64,000 nucleotides of DNA from Trujillonella endophytica (GTDB taxonomy: Bacteria > Actinomycetota > Actinomycetes > Mycobacteriales > Geodermatophilaceae). The notes beneath the pieces are model-generated. The model made no database searches. It worked only from the letters and a program-made list of their open reading frames with translations, and was not told the DNA's origin. Below, in pieces: positions 32,584 to 46,168 of the stretch (position 1 is its first letter; each line of letters opens with the position of its first letter). The stretch covers positions 310,001 to 374,000 of the forward strand of contig NZ_FOEE01000003.1 in the NCBI RefSeq assembly GCF_900110555.1, given 5' to 3'. A program made the position numbers and the translations under genes.

Positions 32584-33483
32584 TCAGAGGACGGTGCGGG
32601 GGAAGCGCGGCTTCGGGTCGAAGCGGATGCCCTCGACCCACTTGCGGGCCAGCCGGCGGCGCAGCGGCCACGGCACCCCGCCGCCGCGGAGGCCGCTGAA
32701 CAGCCGCTGCGCGAAGCGCAGGGCCGCGAACGCGTCCTCGTGGTGCCAGCGGTAGGAGGCCTCGTTGCGCACGCCGTACTCGAACTTCCACATGTTGCCG
32801 GCGTTGACGTCGCCGAAGTTCACGCCGCGGTTCACGCCGAGGTCGTGCAGGACGCCGCTGGTCAGGACCTGGACGCCCGGCCCGGCCTTGGACAGGCGGC
32901 GGGTGTACTCCTGGTCGTCGAACCAGATGAAGTACTCGGCCAGCGGCAGCCCGAACTGGGTGAGCGCCCAGCGCGGGAACATCACGGAGACGAACGAGCA
33001 GGAGTTCACCAGCACGCTCTGCTCGCCGCGCGCGAGGAGCTTGCCCCAGTCCCAGGTCGGCTCGGGGTTGTTCATCTCGCAGATGTCGCCGTCGGTCCAG
33101 CGGACGACCGAGCAGGCGAAGGGCAGGCGCATGCCCATGCTGTCCTCGGCCCGCGCGTGCCCATCGAGCAGGGTGCGGAGGGCGTCGGAGTCGGCGTAGC
33201 AGTCGTCGTCCATGATCCAGACGAAGTCGGCGCCCTGCTCGTAGGCCAGGGACATGCCGTGCGCGAAGCCACCGGCGCCGCCGGTGTTCTCGCTCAGCCG
33301 CTCGACGGTCACCGTGGGGCGGCCCTCGTAGGCGGCCAGCACCTCGGCCGTGGAGTCGGTCGACGCGTTGTCGACGATGATCACCTGGTCGGCGGGGCGG
33401 TCCTGGGCCAGGACGTTCTCGACGACCTTGCCGAGCTTGTCGGCGCGGTTGTACGTGACGATGACCGCGGCCACGTTCGTCAT
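32584..33483 (-). CDS. GT2-family glycosyltransferase, galactofuranosyltransferase-like
   Basis: A 299-residue GT2 enzyme with VIVTYNRADKL, VDNASTDST, a DDDCYADSD metal motif and IWFDDQEYTRRL as second acidic site, the layout of GlfT-type enzymes. It is cotranscribed with glf and overlaps the GT4 gene (ATGA). It is about half as long as mycobacterial GlfT2 (which has extra N- and C-terminal domains), so it is not a direct counterpart. It probably extends or modifies galactan with UDP-galactofuranose from Glf. Confidence 0.8.
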   Translation of the reverse strand: MTNVAAVIVTYNRADKLGKVVENVLAQDRPADQVIIVDNASTDSTAEVLAAYEGRPTVTVERLSENTGGAGGFAHGMSLAYEQGADFVWIMDDDCYADSDALRTLLDGHARAEDSMGMRLPFACSVVRWTDGDICEMNNPEPTWDWGKLLARGEQSVLVNSCSFVSVMFPRWALTQFGLPLAEYFIWFDDQEYTRRLSKAGPGVQVLTSGVLHDLGVNRGVNFGDVNAGNMWKFEYGVRNEASYRWHHEDAFAALRFAQRLFSGLRGGGVPWPLRRRLARKWVEGIRFDPKPRFPRTVL

Positions 33484-35077
33484 GAGGCCCACCTTTCGTA
33501 GAGCGCCCGGGTCCAGTCCCGGGCTCGCGGCAGGGCGGCGAAGGCGTCCACCCGGCTGCGCTGTTGGAGGAGCAGGCGGGCGGCGAGGCCCGGGTCGTCG
33601 CAGAGCTGCACGACGGCCCGCTCGGCCGCGGCGAGGAAGGCCAGCGGCGCGCGGGGCACGAGCATCGCCTCGGGGACGACGGAGGCCTGCGAGCCGACGT
33701 CGGCGCTGAGCACGAGCACGCCGTGGGCGTCGGCCTCGAACGAGGTGAGCGTGACGCCCTCGTTGTCGGAGCTGATGACCAGGACGTCGGCCTCCGCGAG
33801 CGTGTCGGCGACCGGGCGGCCGGTCCCGCGCAGCTCCACGACGCCGGCCAGGCCGAGCCGCGCGTGGTCGGCGCGGACCTCCGCGGCCAGCTCGCCGTCG
33901 CCGTGCATCACGAACCGCACCCGGTCGCCGAGCCGCTTGTGCAGCCGGGCGGCGAGGCGGAGGAACAGGTAGGGGCGCTTCTGCTGGGTGAAGCGGCCCA
34001 CGAAGGCCACCGTCAGCGGCGCTCCGGGGGCCCGCGGCGCCGCGGCGACGGCGGGGGAGCCGGCCGGATCGACGGTGAGGTCGGCGAGCGTCGCGAGGCT
34101 GACCTTCTCCCGCGGCAGTCCCTGCCGGTCCACGAGATAGTCGCGCAGCTGCGGGGAGATGACGTGGTGGGAGTCCATCACGTTGGACATCCGCAGCGCG
34201 ATGTCGACGAACCCGCCGGTGCGCCACTCCAGGACGTGCAGCGAGTCCACCAGCGACGTCCCCGGGTAGTGCGCGCGGATCCAGGGCAGGCGGTTGTACA
34301 GCCAGGTGCAGTGGTGCACGTGCACGCCGCGGACGTCGAACCGCCGGAACAGGTCGCTGAGCAGCCGGGACTCCTGCTCGCCCGTCATCGGGTGGGAGAG
34401 CGGGATGACCAGCGCGTCGTCGAAGACCGGGCGGGCGATGTCGGGGTGCCCGGAGGGGCGGTCGCTCAGGACGATCGGGACCAGGCCGGCGTCGCGCGCC
34501 ATCCCGACCGTCTCGGCCGCCCACTTCTCGGCGCCGCCGAGCTCGAGCCAGTGCAGGCCGAACAGCACCGCGCGCGGGCTGCCGGAGGCCGAGCCGGTCC
34601 CGCGGGTCTGGGACCGCCCGACCCGCGGGATGGGCCGGGAGAGCCGCCGGTTCTCCAGCCGGTCGGTGCGCTTCTGGCGCGCGACGTCGAAGGCCACGGG
34701 GATGCGCGCGCGGACGGCGCTGCGGACCTCGTGGACCCGCCCCGGTGGGCGCTCCAGGCGCATCAGCGACTCCGGCGGGCCGCCGAGGTCCACCACGACG
34801 TCCACCGCGGCGGTCGCGGAGACCGGCGTCCCGGTGGCCTGCGCCTCGATGGTGCCGACGACGGTCCGGTCCGACGGCCACTCGATGCGGGTGGTCGACT
34901 GGTCGGTCAGCGACGGCGGGTGGGGGCCGTCGGTGCGCAGCACCGTGAGGCGCACGCGCTGCCCCGGTCGTACCAGCGTGTGGTAGGCCAGCGCGCCCTG
35001 GAGCAGCCGGCTCTCGCGGGGGGAGAGGGCCGAGAACCAGTCCGGCTCCTCGACGAGCTGGTAGACGTCGACGCCCA

Positions 35078-35078
<1 letters not shown>
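33480..35078 (-). CDS. GT4-family glycosyltransferase with unrecognised N-terminal region
   Basis: A 532-residue protein. The C-terminal ~360 residues are a GT-B glycosyltransferase: LHWLELGGAEKWAAE opens the first Rossmann half, and VAFVGRFTQQKRP, then SSDNEGVTLTSFEADAHG, give the family 4 donor site with the EX7E-like acidic motif. The first ~110 residues are beta-strand rich and I recognise no domain; a basic linker (about 115-165) follows. It shares a TGATG junction with glf, so a role in galactan is likely. The acceptor is unknown. Confidence 0.82.
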
Positions 35079-38294
<3,216 letters not shown>

Positions 38295-38426
38295 GTCCAC
38301 CCTCTCCTGCGGTGCGCGGCCCGTCGCCGCGCGGAGGCGCCGGGAAGCCTCCCACGCCGGGTGACCGGGACGCCGCGACCGGCGCGGTCCGCGGCCGGGC
38401 GCGTCGGGCCGGATACGTTCGTCCCC

Positions 38427-39398
38427 ATGGACACGCCCGAGGACCGGCCGCTGCGCGTCGTGGCGGTGACGTACTCCCCGGGGGAGACGCTCGAGGGCTT
38501 CGTGCGGTCGCTCGCCACGGCCACGACCCGGCCCACCGAGGTCGTGCTGGCCGACAACGGGTCCACCGACGGCGCACCCGAGGCCGCGGTCGCCGCGCAC
38601 CCGCACGTGCGGCTCCTGCGCACCGGCGGCAACGTCGGGTACGGCGCCGCGGTCAACGCCGGGATGGCCGGGCTGACCGAGGGCTGGGCGCTCGTGGCCA
38701 ACCCCGACGTCCGCTTCGAGCCCGGCTCGGTCGACGATCTGCTCGCCGTGGCCGACCGCTGGCCCCGCGCCGCGACCGTCGGCCCGGCGATCCGGACGCC
38801 CGAGGGCGAGCTGTACCCCTCCGCGCGCGACCTGCCGCGGCTGTCCACCGGGATCGGGCACGCCCTGGTCGGGTGGGTGTGGCCGGGCAATCCGTGGACG
38901 GCGCGCTACCGGCGCGAGCGCGAGGCGCCCCGGGAGCGGCCGGCCGGGTGGTTGTCGGGCTCGTGCCTGCTGGTGGACGTCGCGGCCTTCTCCTCGGTCG
39001 GCGGCTTCGACCCGGGCTACTTCATGTACTTCGAGGACGTCGACCTCGCCGAGCGGCTGGGGCGCCGCGGCTGGCTGCACGTCTACGCGCCGTCGGCCGT
39101 CGTCGTCCACGAGGGCGGGCACGCCACCCGGCGCGAGCCGCACCGGATGGCGCGGGTGCACCACACCAGCGCGCTGCGCTACCTGTCCGCGCGGCACCCC
39201 GGCCGGCGCAACGCGCCGCTGCGGGCGGGCCTGCGGGCGGGCCTGGGGGCCCGGATGCTGGTGTCCTACGTCAGCGGGCGGGTGGCCGCCGGCGCGCCGT
39301 TCCAGCGCCGGGCCGACGACGTCGGCCGCGCCCGGGTCCCGGGCGGGGCGAAACTGGCCCGGCCGAGCCGCGCCGCGCGCGACGGGGTGGCCCGGTGA
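38427..39398 (+). CDS. wbbL: Rhamnosyltransferase WbbL-like (GT2)
   Basis: A 323-residue GT2 enzyme with VAVTYSPGETL, LADNGSTDG, VANPDVRFEPG and, in the acceptor half, GSCLLV and FMYFEDVDLAERL, the WbbL signature. WbbL adds rhamnose to decaprenyl-PP-GlcNAc, completing the linker between arabinogalactan and peptidoglycan. It overlaps manC just as Rv3265c is next to Rv3264c. Its upstream 132 bp are shared with the divergent aftA gene and hold the promoters. Confidence 0.87.
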   Translation: MDTPEDRPLRVVAVTYSPGETLEGFVRSLATATTRPTEVVLADNGSTDGAPEAAVAAHPHVRLLRTGGNVGYGAAVNAGMAGLTEGWALVANPDVRFEPGSVDDLLAVADRWPRAATVGPAIRTPEGELYPSARDLPRLSTGIGHALVGWVWPGNPWTARYRREREAPRERPAGWLSGSCLLVDVAAFSSVGGFDPGYFMYFEDVDLAERLGRRGWLHVYAPSAVVVHEGGHATRREPHRMARVHHTSALRYLSARHPGRRNAPLRAGLRAGLGARMLVSYVSGRVAAGAPFQRRADDVGRARVPGGAKLARPSRAARDGVAR

Positions 39399-40492
39399 GG
39401 CACGCCGTGATCATGGCCGGCGGGTCGGGCACGCGGCTGTGGCCGCTGTCGCGCGCCGAGCGGCCCAAGCAGCTGCTGGACGTCGTCGCCGAGCCCGGCG
39501 GCGGGGCGCACAGCCTGCTGGCGGAGGCCTTCACCCGGCTGGAGGCGGTGCTCCCCGCCGAGCGGATCTGGGTGTGCACCGCCGCCCGCTACGGCGAGCA
39601 GGTGCGCGCCGCGCTGCCCCGGCTGCGCGCCGACCGGCTGGTGCTCGAGCCGGTGGCCCGTGACACGGCCAACGCCGTCGGGCTCACCGCGGCGCTGGTG
39701 GCCGACGCCGATCCGGACGCCGAGCTCGCGGTGGTCAGTGCCGACCACGTCATCCGCCCCGTCGAGCGGTTCGCCGACGCGCTGCGCACGGCCTACGACG
39801 CGCTGGCCGCCCGGCCGCGCTCGCTGGTCACCCTCGGCATCCGGCCGACCTCGCCGGCCACCGGGTTCGGCTACGTGCGCCGGGGCGGGCCGACGGAGGT
39901 GCCGGGCGTCGCCGAGGCCGCGGCATTCGTGGAGAAGCCCGACCGCTCGACCGCCGAGGAATACCTGGCCTCGGGGGAGTACCTGTGGAACTCGGGCATG
40001 TTCGTCTGGCGGGCCCGCACCGTGCTCGACGCGCTGGCCGAGCACCTGCCCGAGAGCGCCGCGGGGCTGGCCCGGGTCGTCGCCGCGCCGGCGGGGGAGC
40101 GGCGCACCGCCGTCCTCGCCGAGGTCTTCCCGACGCTGCCGAAGATCAGCGTCGACTACGCGGTGCTGGAGCCCGCCGCCCGCGAGCCGGGGCGGGTGCT
40201 GGTCGCCGACCTGGACGTGGACTGGCTGGACGTGGGCTCCTGGCCGGCGTTGGCGCAGACGCTGGAGACGGCGGGCGGCAACGCCGTCCGCGGGCTGTCG
40301 GTCGCCCTCGACGCGGCCGGGAACATCGTGTTCAGCGACGACCCGGAGCACCTCGTCGCGCTGGTCGGGCTGCGCGACAGCGTCGTGGTGCACACCGCCG
40401 ACGTCACGATGGTCTGCCCGGTCTCCGACGCGGAGCGCGTCAAGCAGCTGCTGGCCGAGATCGAGGCCCGGCACGGGTCCCGCTTCTCCTGA
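39395..40492 (+). CDS. manC: Mannose-1-phosphate guanylyltransferase
   Basis: A 365-residue enzyme that makes GDP-mannose from GTP and mannose-1-phosphate. The N-terminal loop is [14 protein letters not shown], followed by [26 protein letters not shown] and NSGMFVWR. It lacks a fused isomerase domain, hence is the monofunctional type; ManA and ManB are encoded farther right. GTG overlaps the wbbL stop. Confidence 0.95.
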   Translation: MRHAVIMAGGSGTRLWPLSRAERPKQLLDVVAEPGGGAHSLLAEAFTRLEAVLPAERIWVCTAARYGEQVRAALPRLRADRLVLEPVARDTANAVGLTAALVADADPDAELAVVSADHVIRPVERFADALRTAYDALAARPRSLVTLGIRPTSPATGFGYVRRGGPTEVPGVAEAAAFVEKPDRSTAEEYLASGEYLWNSGMFVWRARTVLDALAEHLPESAAGLARVVAAPAGERRTAVLAEVFPTLPKISVDYAVLEPAAREPGRVLVADLDVDWLDVGSWPALAQTLETAGGNAVRGLSVALDAAGNIVFSDDPEHLVALVGLRDSVVVHTADVTMVCPVSDAERVKQLLAEIEARHGSRFS

Positions 40493-40506
40493 CTAACCTC
40501 GGCTGC

Positions 40507-41277
40507 ATGACGAGCTTCGAGGTCGCCGCCGTCGTCTCCGGAGGGGCCTCGGGCCTCGGCGCCGCCACCGCGCGGGCCCTGGCCGCGCGCGGCGCGGCCG
40601 TGACGATCCTGGACCTGAACGCCGACGCCGGCGAGGCGCTGGCCGCCGAGCTCGGCGGGAAGGCGGCCTTCGTCCGCACCGACGTCACCGACGAGGCGTC
40701 GGTGGCGGCGGCGATCGCCGCGGCGACCGGCGCGGGCCTGCCGCTGCGGATCGCCGTCAACTGCGCCGGCATCGGCTGGGCCGAGCGCACGGTCGCCCGC
40801 GACGGCTCCCCGCACGGGCTGGAGCAGTTCACGAAGACGGTGATGATCAACCTCGTCGGCACGTTCAACGTGCTGCGGCTGGCCGCCGCCGCGATGGCGC
40901 GGACCGAGCCGGCCGAGGACGGCGAGCGCGGCGTGATCGTCAACACCGCCTCGATCGCCGCCTACGAGGGGCAGATCGGCCAGGTCGCGTACGCGGCGTC
41001 CAAGGGCGGGATCGTGGGACTGACCCTGCCGGCGGCGCGGGACCTGGCCGGGATCGGCGTCCGGGTCTGCACGATCGCTCCGGGGCTGGTCGACACGCCG
41101 CTGCTGGCCGGCCTCCCCGAGGAGGCGCGCACGGCACTGGCGGCCGGCATCCCGTTCCCGCGGCGCCTGGGCCGCCCCGACGACTTCGCGCAGCTGGCCC
41201 TCGCGATCGTCGAGCACGGATACCTCAACGGCGAGGTCGTCCGGATGGACGGCGCCCTCCGGATGGCGCCCCGCTGA
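40507..41277 (+). CDS. Short-chain dehydrogenase (3-hydroxyacyl-CoA dehydrogenase type 2-like)
   Basis: A 256-residue classical SDR. The cofactor loop is [21 protein letters not shown], the catalytic Ser lies in [14 protein letters not shown], and the Tyr/Lys pair is YAASKGG. The Asp at the end of strand 2 (LDLNAD) predicts NAD use. Closest in style to the HSD17B10/3-hydroxyacyl-CoA group. An enoyl-CoA hydratase gene lies two genes on, so a role in acyl-CoA oxidation is plausible. Confidence 0.88.
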   Translation: MTSFEVAAVVSGGASGLGAATARALAARGAAVTILDLNADAGEALAAELGGKAAFVRTDVTDEASVAAAIAAATGAGLPLRIAVNCAGIGWAERTVARDGSPHGLEQFTKTVMINLVGTFNVLRLAAAAMARTEPAEDGERGVIVNTASIAAYEGQIGQVAYAASKGGIVGLTLPAARDLAGIGVRVCTIAPGLVDTPLLAGLPEEARTALAAGIPFPRRLGRPDDFAQLALAIVEHGYLNGEVVRMDGALRMAPR

Positions 41278-41335
41278 CCTGCCCGCCGATCACCCCCGAC
41301 GCGAGCACCGCTTCCCCCGCACCCCGGAGCACGCC

Positions 41336-42283
41336 GTGAGCACCACCACCACCCTGTCCCGCCCGGCCCCCCCGTCGTTCGAGGACGCCTTCGCGCCGGA
41401 CTGGCCGCTCGACGTCCGGCGCACGCTGTCGGTGCACCTGCGCGGCACCGGCGACCCCACGCTGCGCTTCGAGCCCGACCGGGTCTGGCGCGTGACGAGC
41501 ACCCCCGACGGTGCGGCGACGGTGCGGATCGCCGTGGTGTCGGGCGAGGTGCGGATCGCCGCCTGGGGGCCGGGCGCGGAGTGGGCCGGCAGCCGCGTGC
41601 CGGCCTGGCTCGGCAGGGACGACGACCCGTCGGAGCTGGACTGCGGGGACCACCCGCTGCTGTCCCGGCTGCACCGCACCACCCCGTGGCTGCGCCTGGG
41701 CCGCACCGGGCGGACCTGGGACTGCCTCGTCCCGGCCGTGCTGGAGCAGAAGGTCACCACCACCGAGGCGCACCGGGTGTGGCGGGCGCTGCTGCGGCTG
41801 GCGGGGGAGCCCGCGCCCGGCCCGGCGCCCGACGGCATGCGGGTGCCGCCGTCCCCGCGCCGGCTGCTGGAGGTGACCGACTGGGAGTGGCACCGCTGCG
41901 GCCTGGACGGCGCCCGGCGGCGGGCGCTGCGCGCGGTCACCTCGGTGGCGGCCCGCATGGAGCCCCCGGAGGCGCTCGACTCCGCCGACCTGCAGCGCCG
42001 GCTGCGGACCGTGCCGGGCATCGGTGTGTGGACGGCGGCCGAGGTGGTGCAGCGGGTCTTCGGCTGCCCCGACACCGTGAGCTACGGCGACTACCACCTG
42101 AAGAACCAGGTCGGCTTCGCGCTCACGGGGGCCGCCCGCACCGACGACGACGCGATGATGGCGCTGCTGGAGCCGTGGCGCGGGCAGCGGCACCGGGTGG
42201 TGCGGCTGCTGCTGGCCAACGGGCTCGCGCGAGCCCCGCGCTTCGGCCCGCGCAACGCCCCGACCGACCACCGCCGGATCTGA
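41336..42283 (+). CDS. HhH-GPD DNA-3-methyladenine glycosylase (AlkA-like)
   Basis: A 315-residue base-excision-repair glycosylase. LEQKVTTTEAHRVWRALLRL precedes the helix-hairpin-helix VPGIGVWTAAEV, and the likely catalytic Asp is in VSYGDYHLKN. The N-terminal ~100 residues are the AlkA-like beta domain. It would remove alkylated purines from DNA. GTG start after GCACGCC; no relation to neighbouring genes. Confidence 0.88.
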   Translation: MSTTTTLSRPAPPSFEDAFAPDWPLDVRRTLSVHLRGTGDPTLRFEPDRVWRVTSTPDGAATVRIAVVSGEVRIAAWGPGAEWAGSRVPAWLGRDDDPSELDCGDHPLLSRLHRTTPWLRLGRTGRTWDCLVPAVLEQKVTTTEAHRVWRALLRLAGEPAPGPAPDGMRVPPSPRRLLEVTDWEWHRCGLDGARRRALRAVTSVAARMEPPEALDSADLQRRLRTVPGIGVWTAAEVVQRVFGCPDTVSYGDYHLKNQVGFALTGAARTDDDAMMALLEPWRGQRHRVVRLLLANGLARAPRFGPRNAPTDHRRI

Positions 42284-42296
42284 GGAAGGCCGAGAC

Positions 42297-42995
42297 GTGC
42301 CCGCACAGGACACCGATGCAACCGTGGTGGTGGAGCGCGTCGGCGCCGTCCTCTCCGTGGAGCTGGACCGCCCCGACAAGCTCAACGCCGCGAGCCCGCA
42401 GCTGCAGGCCGACCTCAACGCCGCGCTGCGCGCGGCGGCCGCGGACGACGACGTCCGGGCGGTCGTGCTCAGCGGCCGCGGCCGCGGTCTCTCCTCGGGC
42501 GGTGACACGGCGGTGCTGGAGCAGCTCGTCACCGGGACCGCCGCCGAGGAGCTGCAGCGGGAGCTGTCGGACCTGACCGCGGAGCGCCTGCGGCTGGCCT
42601 TCGCCGAGCTCGTCAAGCCGCTGGTCGTCGCCGTGCACGGCTTCGCGATCGGCTGGGGCGCGGAGCTGGTCGCGATGGCCGACGTCGCCGTCATGGACGA
42701 CGACGCCTATCTCCAGGAGCCGCACGCCCGCTTCGGCATCGCCCCGGCCCCGGCGTGCGAGCTGGTGTGGTCGCGGTTCGTGCCGCCGGGCGTGCTGACC
42801 GAGATCCTGGGGCTGGGCCGCCGGGTGCCCGCCGACGAGGCGCTGCGCTGGGGCCTGGTCGCCCGGGTCGTGCCCGCGGGGTCGGCGCGGACCGCCGCGC
42901 TCGAGCTGGCCGCGGAGCTGGCGCAGGTGCCCGCGAGCGGGCTGGCGGCGGTCAAGCGCGCGGTCCACCGCGAGGTCGTCGCGCGGCTGGCCTGA
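42297..42995 (+). CDS. Enoyl-CoA hydratase/isomerase family protein
   Basis: A 232-residue crotonase-fold protein. The oxyanion-hole segments are GRGLSSGGDTAVL and FAIGWGAELVAMADVAVM. Of the two usual catalytic glutamates, one could be the Glu of LQEPHARFGI; the other position is not clear, so the reaction may be other than hydration. The protein is shorter than the 255-residue average. It ends 16 bp before the convergent rmlA gene. Confidence 0.85.
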   Translation: MPAQDTDATVVVERVGAVLSVELDRPDKLNAASPQLQADLNAALRAAAADDDVRAVVLSGRGRGLSSGGDTAVLEQLVTGTAAEELQRELSDLTAERLRLAFAELVKPLVVAVHGFAIGWGAELVAMADVAVMDDDAYLQEPHARFGIAPAPACELVWSRFVPPGVLTEILGLGRRVPADEALRWGLVARVVPAGSARTAALELAAELAQVPASGLAAVKRAVHREVVARLA

Positions 42996-43011
42996 CCGGC
43001 GCCGCCGGGCC

Positions 43012-43881
43012 TCAGTGCGGACCGGCGAGCAGGCCCGTCAGGTAGACCCCGTAGCCGCTCTTGCCCAGCGGCTCGGCGATCGCCTGCAGGTCGGCGTCGG
43101 ACAGCCAGCCCTGCCGCCAGGCGACCTCCTCGATGCAGCCGATCTTGAGCCCCTGCCGCTCCTCGACGACCGAGACGAACTCGGTCGCCTGGCGCAACGA
43201 GGCGAAGGTGCCGGTGTCCAGCCACGCGGTGCCCCGGTCGAGCACGGTGACGGTCAGCCGGCCCTGGTGCAGGTAGTGCTCGTTGACCGCCGTGATCTCC
43301 AGCTCGCCGCGCGCGCTGGGCGTGATCCCGCGGGCGACGTCGACGACGCCGGCCTCGTAGAAGTACAGCCCGGGCACGGCGTAGGAGCTCTTGGGGGCGG
43401 CCGGCTTCTCCTCGATGGAGAGCACCCGGCCCGCGCCGTCGAACTCCACGACGCCGTACTCCTGCGGGTTCGCCACGTGGTAGGCGAACACGTGCCCGCC
43501 GTCGGGGGCGGGCAGCCGGCCCAGGGCGGTGCCCAGGCCGGCGCCGTAGAAGATGTTGTCGCCCAGGACCAGCGCGACCGACTCGCCGCCGATGAAGTCC
43601 GCGCCGATGAGGAACGCCTGGGCCAGGCCCTCGGGTCGCTCCTGGACGGCGTACTCGATGCGCATGCCCAGCCGGCCGCCGTCGCCCAGCAGGGCGCGGA
43701 AGGCGGCCTGGTCGCCGGGGGTGGTGATGACCAGCACCTCGCGGACGCCGGCCATCATCAGCGTCGACAGCGGGTAGTACACCATCGGCTTGTCGTAGAC
43801 CGGCATCAGCTGCTTGCTGACTGCCTGGGTGATGGGGAAGAGGCGACTGCCCGTGCCCCCGGCCAGGATGATCCCGCGCAT
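43012..43881 (-). CDS. rmlA: Glucose-1-phosphate thymidylyltransferase
   Basis: A 289-residue RmlA that starts dTDP-rhamnose synthesis. [31 protein letters not shown] is present in full at the N-terminus (positions 3-33), LGDNIFYG binds metal and nucleotide, and EEKPAAPKS supplies the EKP motif. dTDP-rhamnose is the WbbL donor. It is 29 bp after fbiB, same direction; no rmlB, C or D gene is in the window. Confidence 0.95.
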   Translation of the reverse strand: MRGIILAGGTGSRLFPITQAVSKQLMPVYDKPMVYYPLSTLMMAGVREVLVITTPGDQAAFRALLGDGGRLGMRIEYAVQERPEGLAQAFLIGADFIGGESVALVLGDNIFYGAGLGTALGRLPAPDGGHVFAYHVANPQEYGVVEFDGAGRVLSIEEKPAAPKSSYAVPGLYFYEAGVVDVARGITPSARGELEITAVNEHYLHQGRLTVTVLDRGTAWLDTGTFASLRQATEFVSVVEERQGLKIGCIEEVAWRQGWLSDADLQAIAEPLGKSGYGVYLTGLLAGPH

Positions 43882-43910
43882 GGGCAGGGACGCTACCGAC
43901 TCCGTGCTGG

Positions 43911-44987
43911 TCAGGCGGGCGGTGAGCCCAGCCACAACCTTCCGACGAGTGAGGAGCCGCCCGGGGTGCCGACCGGCTCCCACCGGCTGGCCCACCCCTC
44001 GGCGTGCAGCTGCACCACGACCGCCCCGAGGACCGCACCGAGGTTGAGCGCCGTGGTGATCGTCGCGCGCTCGGGCAGGTGGACGTCGACCACGCCGTCC
44101 CCCTGGCCTCCGTAGCGCAGCACGACCGGGAACTCGGGCAGGGCGGCGACGGCGGCCCGGAAGGCGTCGGCCACCGCGTCCAGCTCGCCGGGCCGGGGCA
44201 CCAGCTCGCCCTCGGGCGCCCGGCTGGCCACCAGGTCGCGCGTGCCGTACCGGAAGAGGTCGCCGGGGCCCAGGCGCACCAGCGGCCGGGTGCCGGGGTC
44301 CTCGGCCGGCCGGTCGACGGCCCAGCCGCGGACGACGGCCACGGGCAGGCCGGCGAGCTTGCCCTTCACCAGGTCCGCGGCGGCGGCCAGCTCGTCGACG
44401 ACGGCGACCTGCGTGGTCTCCAGCTGGTTGCCGTGCGCGTCGATCGTGCCGCGGAAGTCGGCCAGCGGCGCGATGCCGGCCGCGCCCACGGCGACGTCGG
44501 TCAGCCCCTCCCGCCACGTGCGGCCGAAGGTGTCGCTGACCACCACGGCGACGTCCACGCCGAGCAGTTCGGCCAGGCGGGCGCGCAGCCGGGCGGCCGA
44601 GGCGTCGGCGTCCTCGGGCAGCAGGACGAGGGAGTCCCCGGCGACGTTGGAGGCGTCGATGCCGGCGGCGGCCACCACCCAGCCGTGCCGGGTCTCGACG
44701 ATCCGCAGGGGCCCGCGGCGGGCCACGACGCGCACGGTCTCGTCGTCGATGGCGCGCTGCCGGGCGGCCTCGCGGTCCTCGCCGGGGGCGACGGACACCA
44801 GCCGGCCCTCGACCTTGGCCACGACCTTGGAGGTCACGACGACGACGTCCTCGTCGGCCAGCCAGGGCGCGGCCCCGGCGATCGCGCCCGCCAGGTCGTC
44901 GCCCGGCCCGAACTCCGGCAACCCCGGCACGGGATGCACCGAGAGCCCCGCCGGCGGCACCGCGGGCACCGGCGGCGGCTCAGACAC
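43911..44987 (-). CDS. fbiB: Coenzyme F420-0 gamma-glutamyl ligase with shortened C-terminal domain
   Basis: A 358-residue FbiB-like protein. The N-terminal ~250 residues are the CofE ligase, with [45 protein letters not shown] and [20 protein letters not shown]. Actinobacterial FbiB normally continues with a ~200-residue FMN/nitroreductase domain (448 residues in M. tuberculosis). Here only about 100 residues remain, keeping a nitroreductase-like end ([20 protein letters not shown], then W). It adds glutamates to F420-0, but the FMN reductase function is doubtful. GTG overlaps fbiA by 8 bp. Confidence 0.85.
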   Translation of the reverse strand: MSEPPPVPAVPPAGLSVHPVPGLPEFGPGDDLAGAIAGAAPWLADEDVVVVTSKVVAKVEGRLVSVAPGEDREAARQRAIDDETVRVVARRGPLRIVETRHGWVVAAAGIDASNVAGDSLVLLPEDADASAARLRARLAELLGVDVAVVVSDTFGRTWREGLTDVAVGAAGIAPLADFRGTIDAHGNQLETTQVAVVDELAAAADLVKGKLAGLPVAVVRGWAVDRPAEDPGTRPLVRLGPGDLFRYGTRDLVASRAPEGELVPRPGELDAVADAFRAAVAALPEFPVVLRYGGQGDGVVDVHLPERATITTALNLGAVLGAVVVQLHAEGWASRWEPVGTPGGSSLVGRLWLGSPPA

Positions 44988-45939
44988 CCGCGGCCTCGAG
45001 GGCCGCACGGGCCAGCGCGGCGGTGGTCTCGGGGGAGGACATCAGCAGCGGCACCTGCCGGACGTCGACGCCCGGCACGTCGGCGGCGTCCCCCGGGGCG
45101 ACCAGCCACGCGTCGAGCAGGCCCCCGTCGGTGCGGGCCCCGTAGTGCCGGCCGACGCCCTCGGCGCTGACCTCGACGCCGACCACCGGCAGGCACCGGT
45201 CGGCCATGCCGCGCACCGGCCCGCCGCCGACGATGGGGGACACCGCGACGATCTTCCCGGGCGAGGCCAGCAGCGCCGCGCGCATCCCGGGCACCCCGAG
45301 CACGGTGCCGACGGAGACAACCGGGTTGGACGGCGCCAGCAGCACCGCGTCGGCGCGGGCGAGGGCCTCGACCACCCCGGGCGCGGGGCGGGCGTCGTCG
45401 ACGCCGACCTGGACGAACCCGGAGGCGGGGAGCTCCGCCCGGTGCCGCACCCACCACTCCTGGAAATGGATCGCCGCGGGCCGGCCGGTGTCCGGGTCGT
45501 CGACGACCACGTGGGTCTCGACCCGCTGGTCGCTCATCGGCAGCAGGTCGACGCCGGGCTGCCAGCGGTCCGCGAGCGCCGCCGTCACCTGCGACAGGGG
45601 GTAGCCGGCGTCGAGCATCCGGGTCCGGATGAGGTGGGTGGCCAGGTCGCGGTCGCCGAGGCCGAACCAGGTGGGCTCCGCGCCGTAGGCGGCCAGTTCC
45701 TCCTTGACCCGCCAGGTCTCGCCGGCCAGGCCCCACCCCCGCTCGGGGTCGATGCCACCGCCGAGGGTGTACATGACCGTGTCGAGGTCGGGGCAGATCC
45801 GCATCCCGTGCAGGGTGACGTCGTCGCCGGTGTTGACGACCGCGGTGATCCGTGACCCCCGTGTGACGTCCTTGAGTCCGGTGAGGAACCGGGCGCCGCC
45901 GATGCCGCCGGCCAGTACGACGATCTCCACGAAACTCAT
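44980..45939 (-). CDS. fbiA: 2-phospho-L-lactate/PEP transferase for F420
   Basis: A 319-residue CofD/FbiA. VVLAGGIGGARFLTGL opens the protein, NTGDDVTLHGMRICPDLDTVMYTL binds the deazaflavin and metal, and LAPSNPVVSVGTVL contacts the nucleotide side. It joins the phosphoenolpyruvyl or lactyl moiety to Fo. It heads the fbiA-fbiB-rmlA run, divergent from whiB2 as in mycobacteria. Confidence 0.95.
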   Translation of the reverse strand: MSFVEIVVLAGGIGGARFLTGLKDVTRGSRITAVVNTGDDVTLHGMRICPDLDTVMYTLGGGIDPERGWGLAGETWRVKEELAAYGAEPTWFGLGDRDLATHLIRTRMLDAGYPLSQVTAALADRWQPGVDLLPMSDQRVETHVVVDDPDTGRPAAIHFQEWWVRHRAELPASGFVQVGVDDARPAPGVVEALARADAVLLAPSNPVVSVGTVLGVPGMRAALLASPGKIVAVSPIVGGGPVRGMADRCLPVVGVEVSAEGVGRHYGARTDGGLLDAWLVAPGDAADVPGVDVRQVPLLMSSPETTAALARAALEAAGV

Positions 45940-46056
45940 CGTGCCTCATGGGCACTTGTGCACTGTTCGCCCGGCGTGTCGCGGCCCAGGACGAGATGTG
46001 ACGAACGATCTGTGACTGGTGGGGCTCCTGTGGTCATTTGGTTACACCATGCGAAG

Positions 46057-46086
46057 TTGACGGTCACCCAACGACACGCGTGTAAT
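46057..46086 (+). promoter_or_regulatory. Candidate whiB2 promoter
   Basis: TTGACG and TGTAAT are separated by 18 bp, 82 bp before the whiB2 start. This is one of the best sigma-70-like matches in the window and lies in the unusually AT-rich part of the fbiA-whiB2 intergenic region. Confidence 0.6.
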
Positions 46087-46168
46087 TCCCGCGGTGTCAC
46101 CGAGAGCTGACCCGCGGGATCGTCTCGTGGATCGCCCCGGCGACGAGAGCGAGAGGGGACGCATCGTC

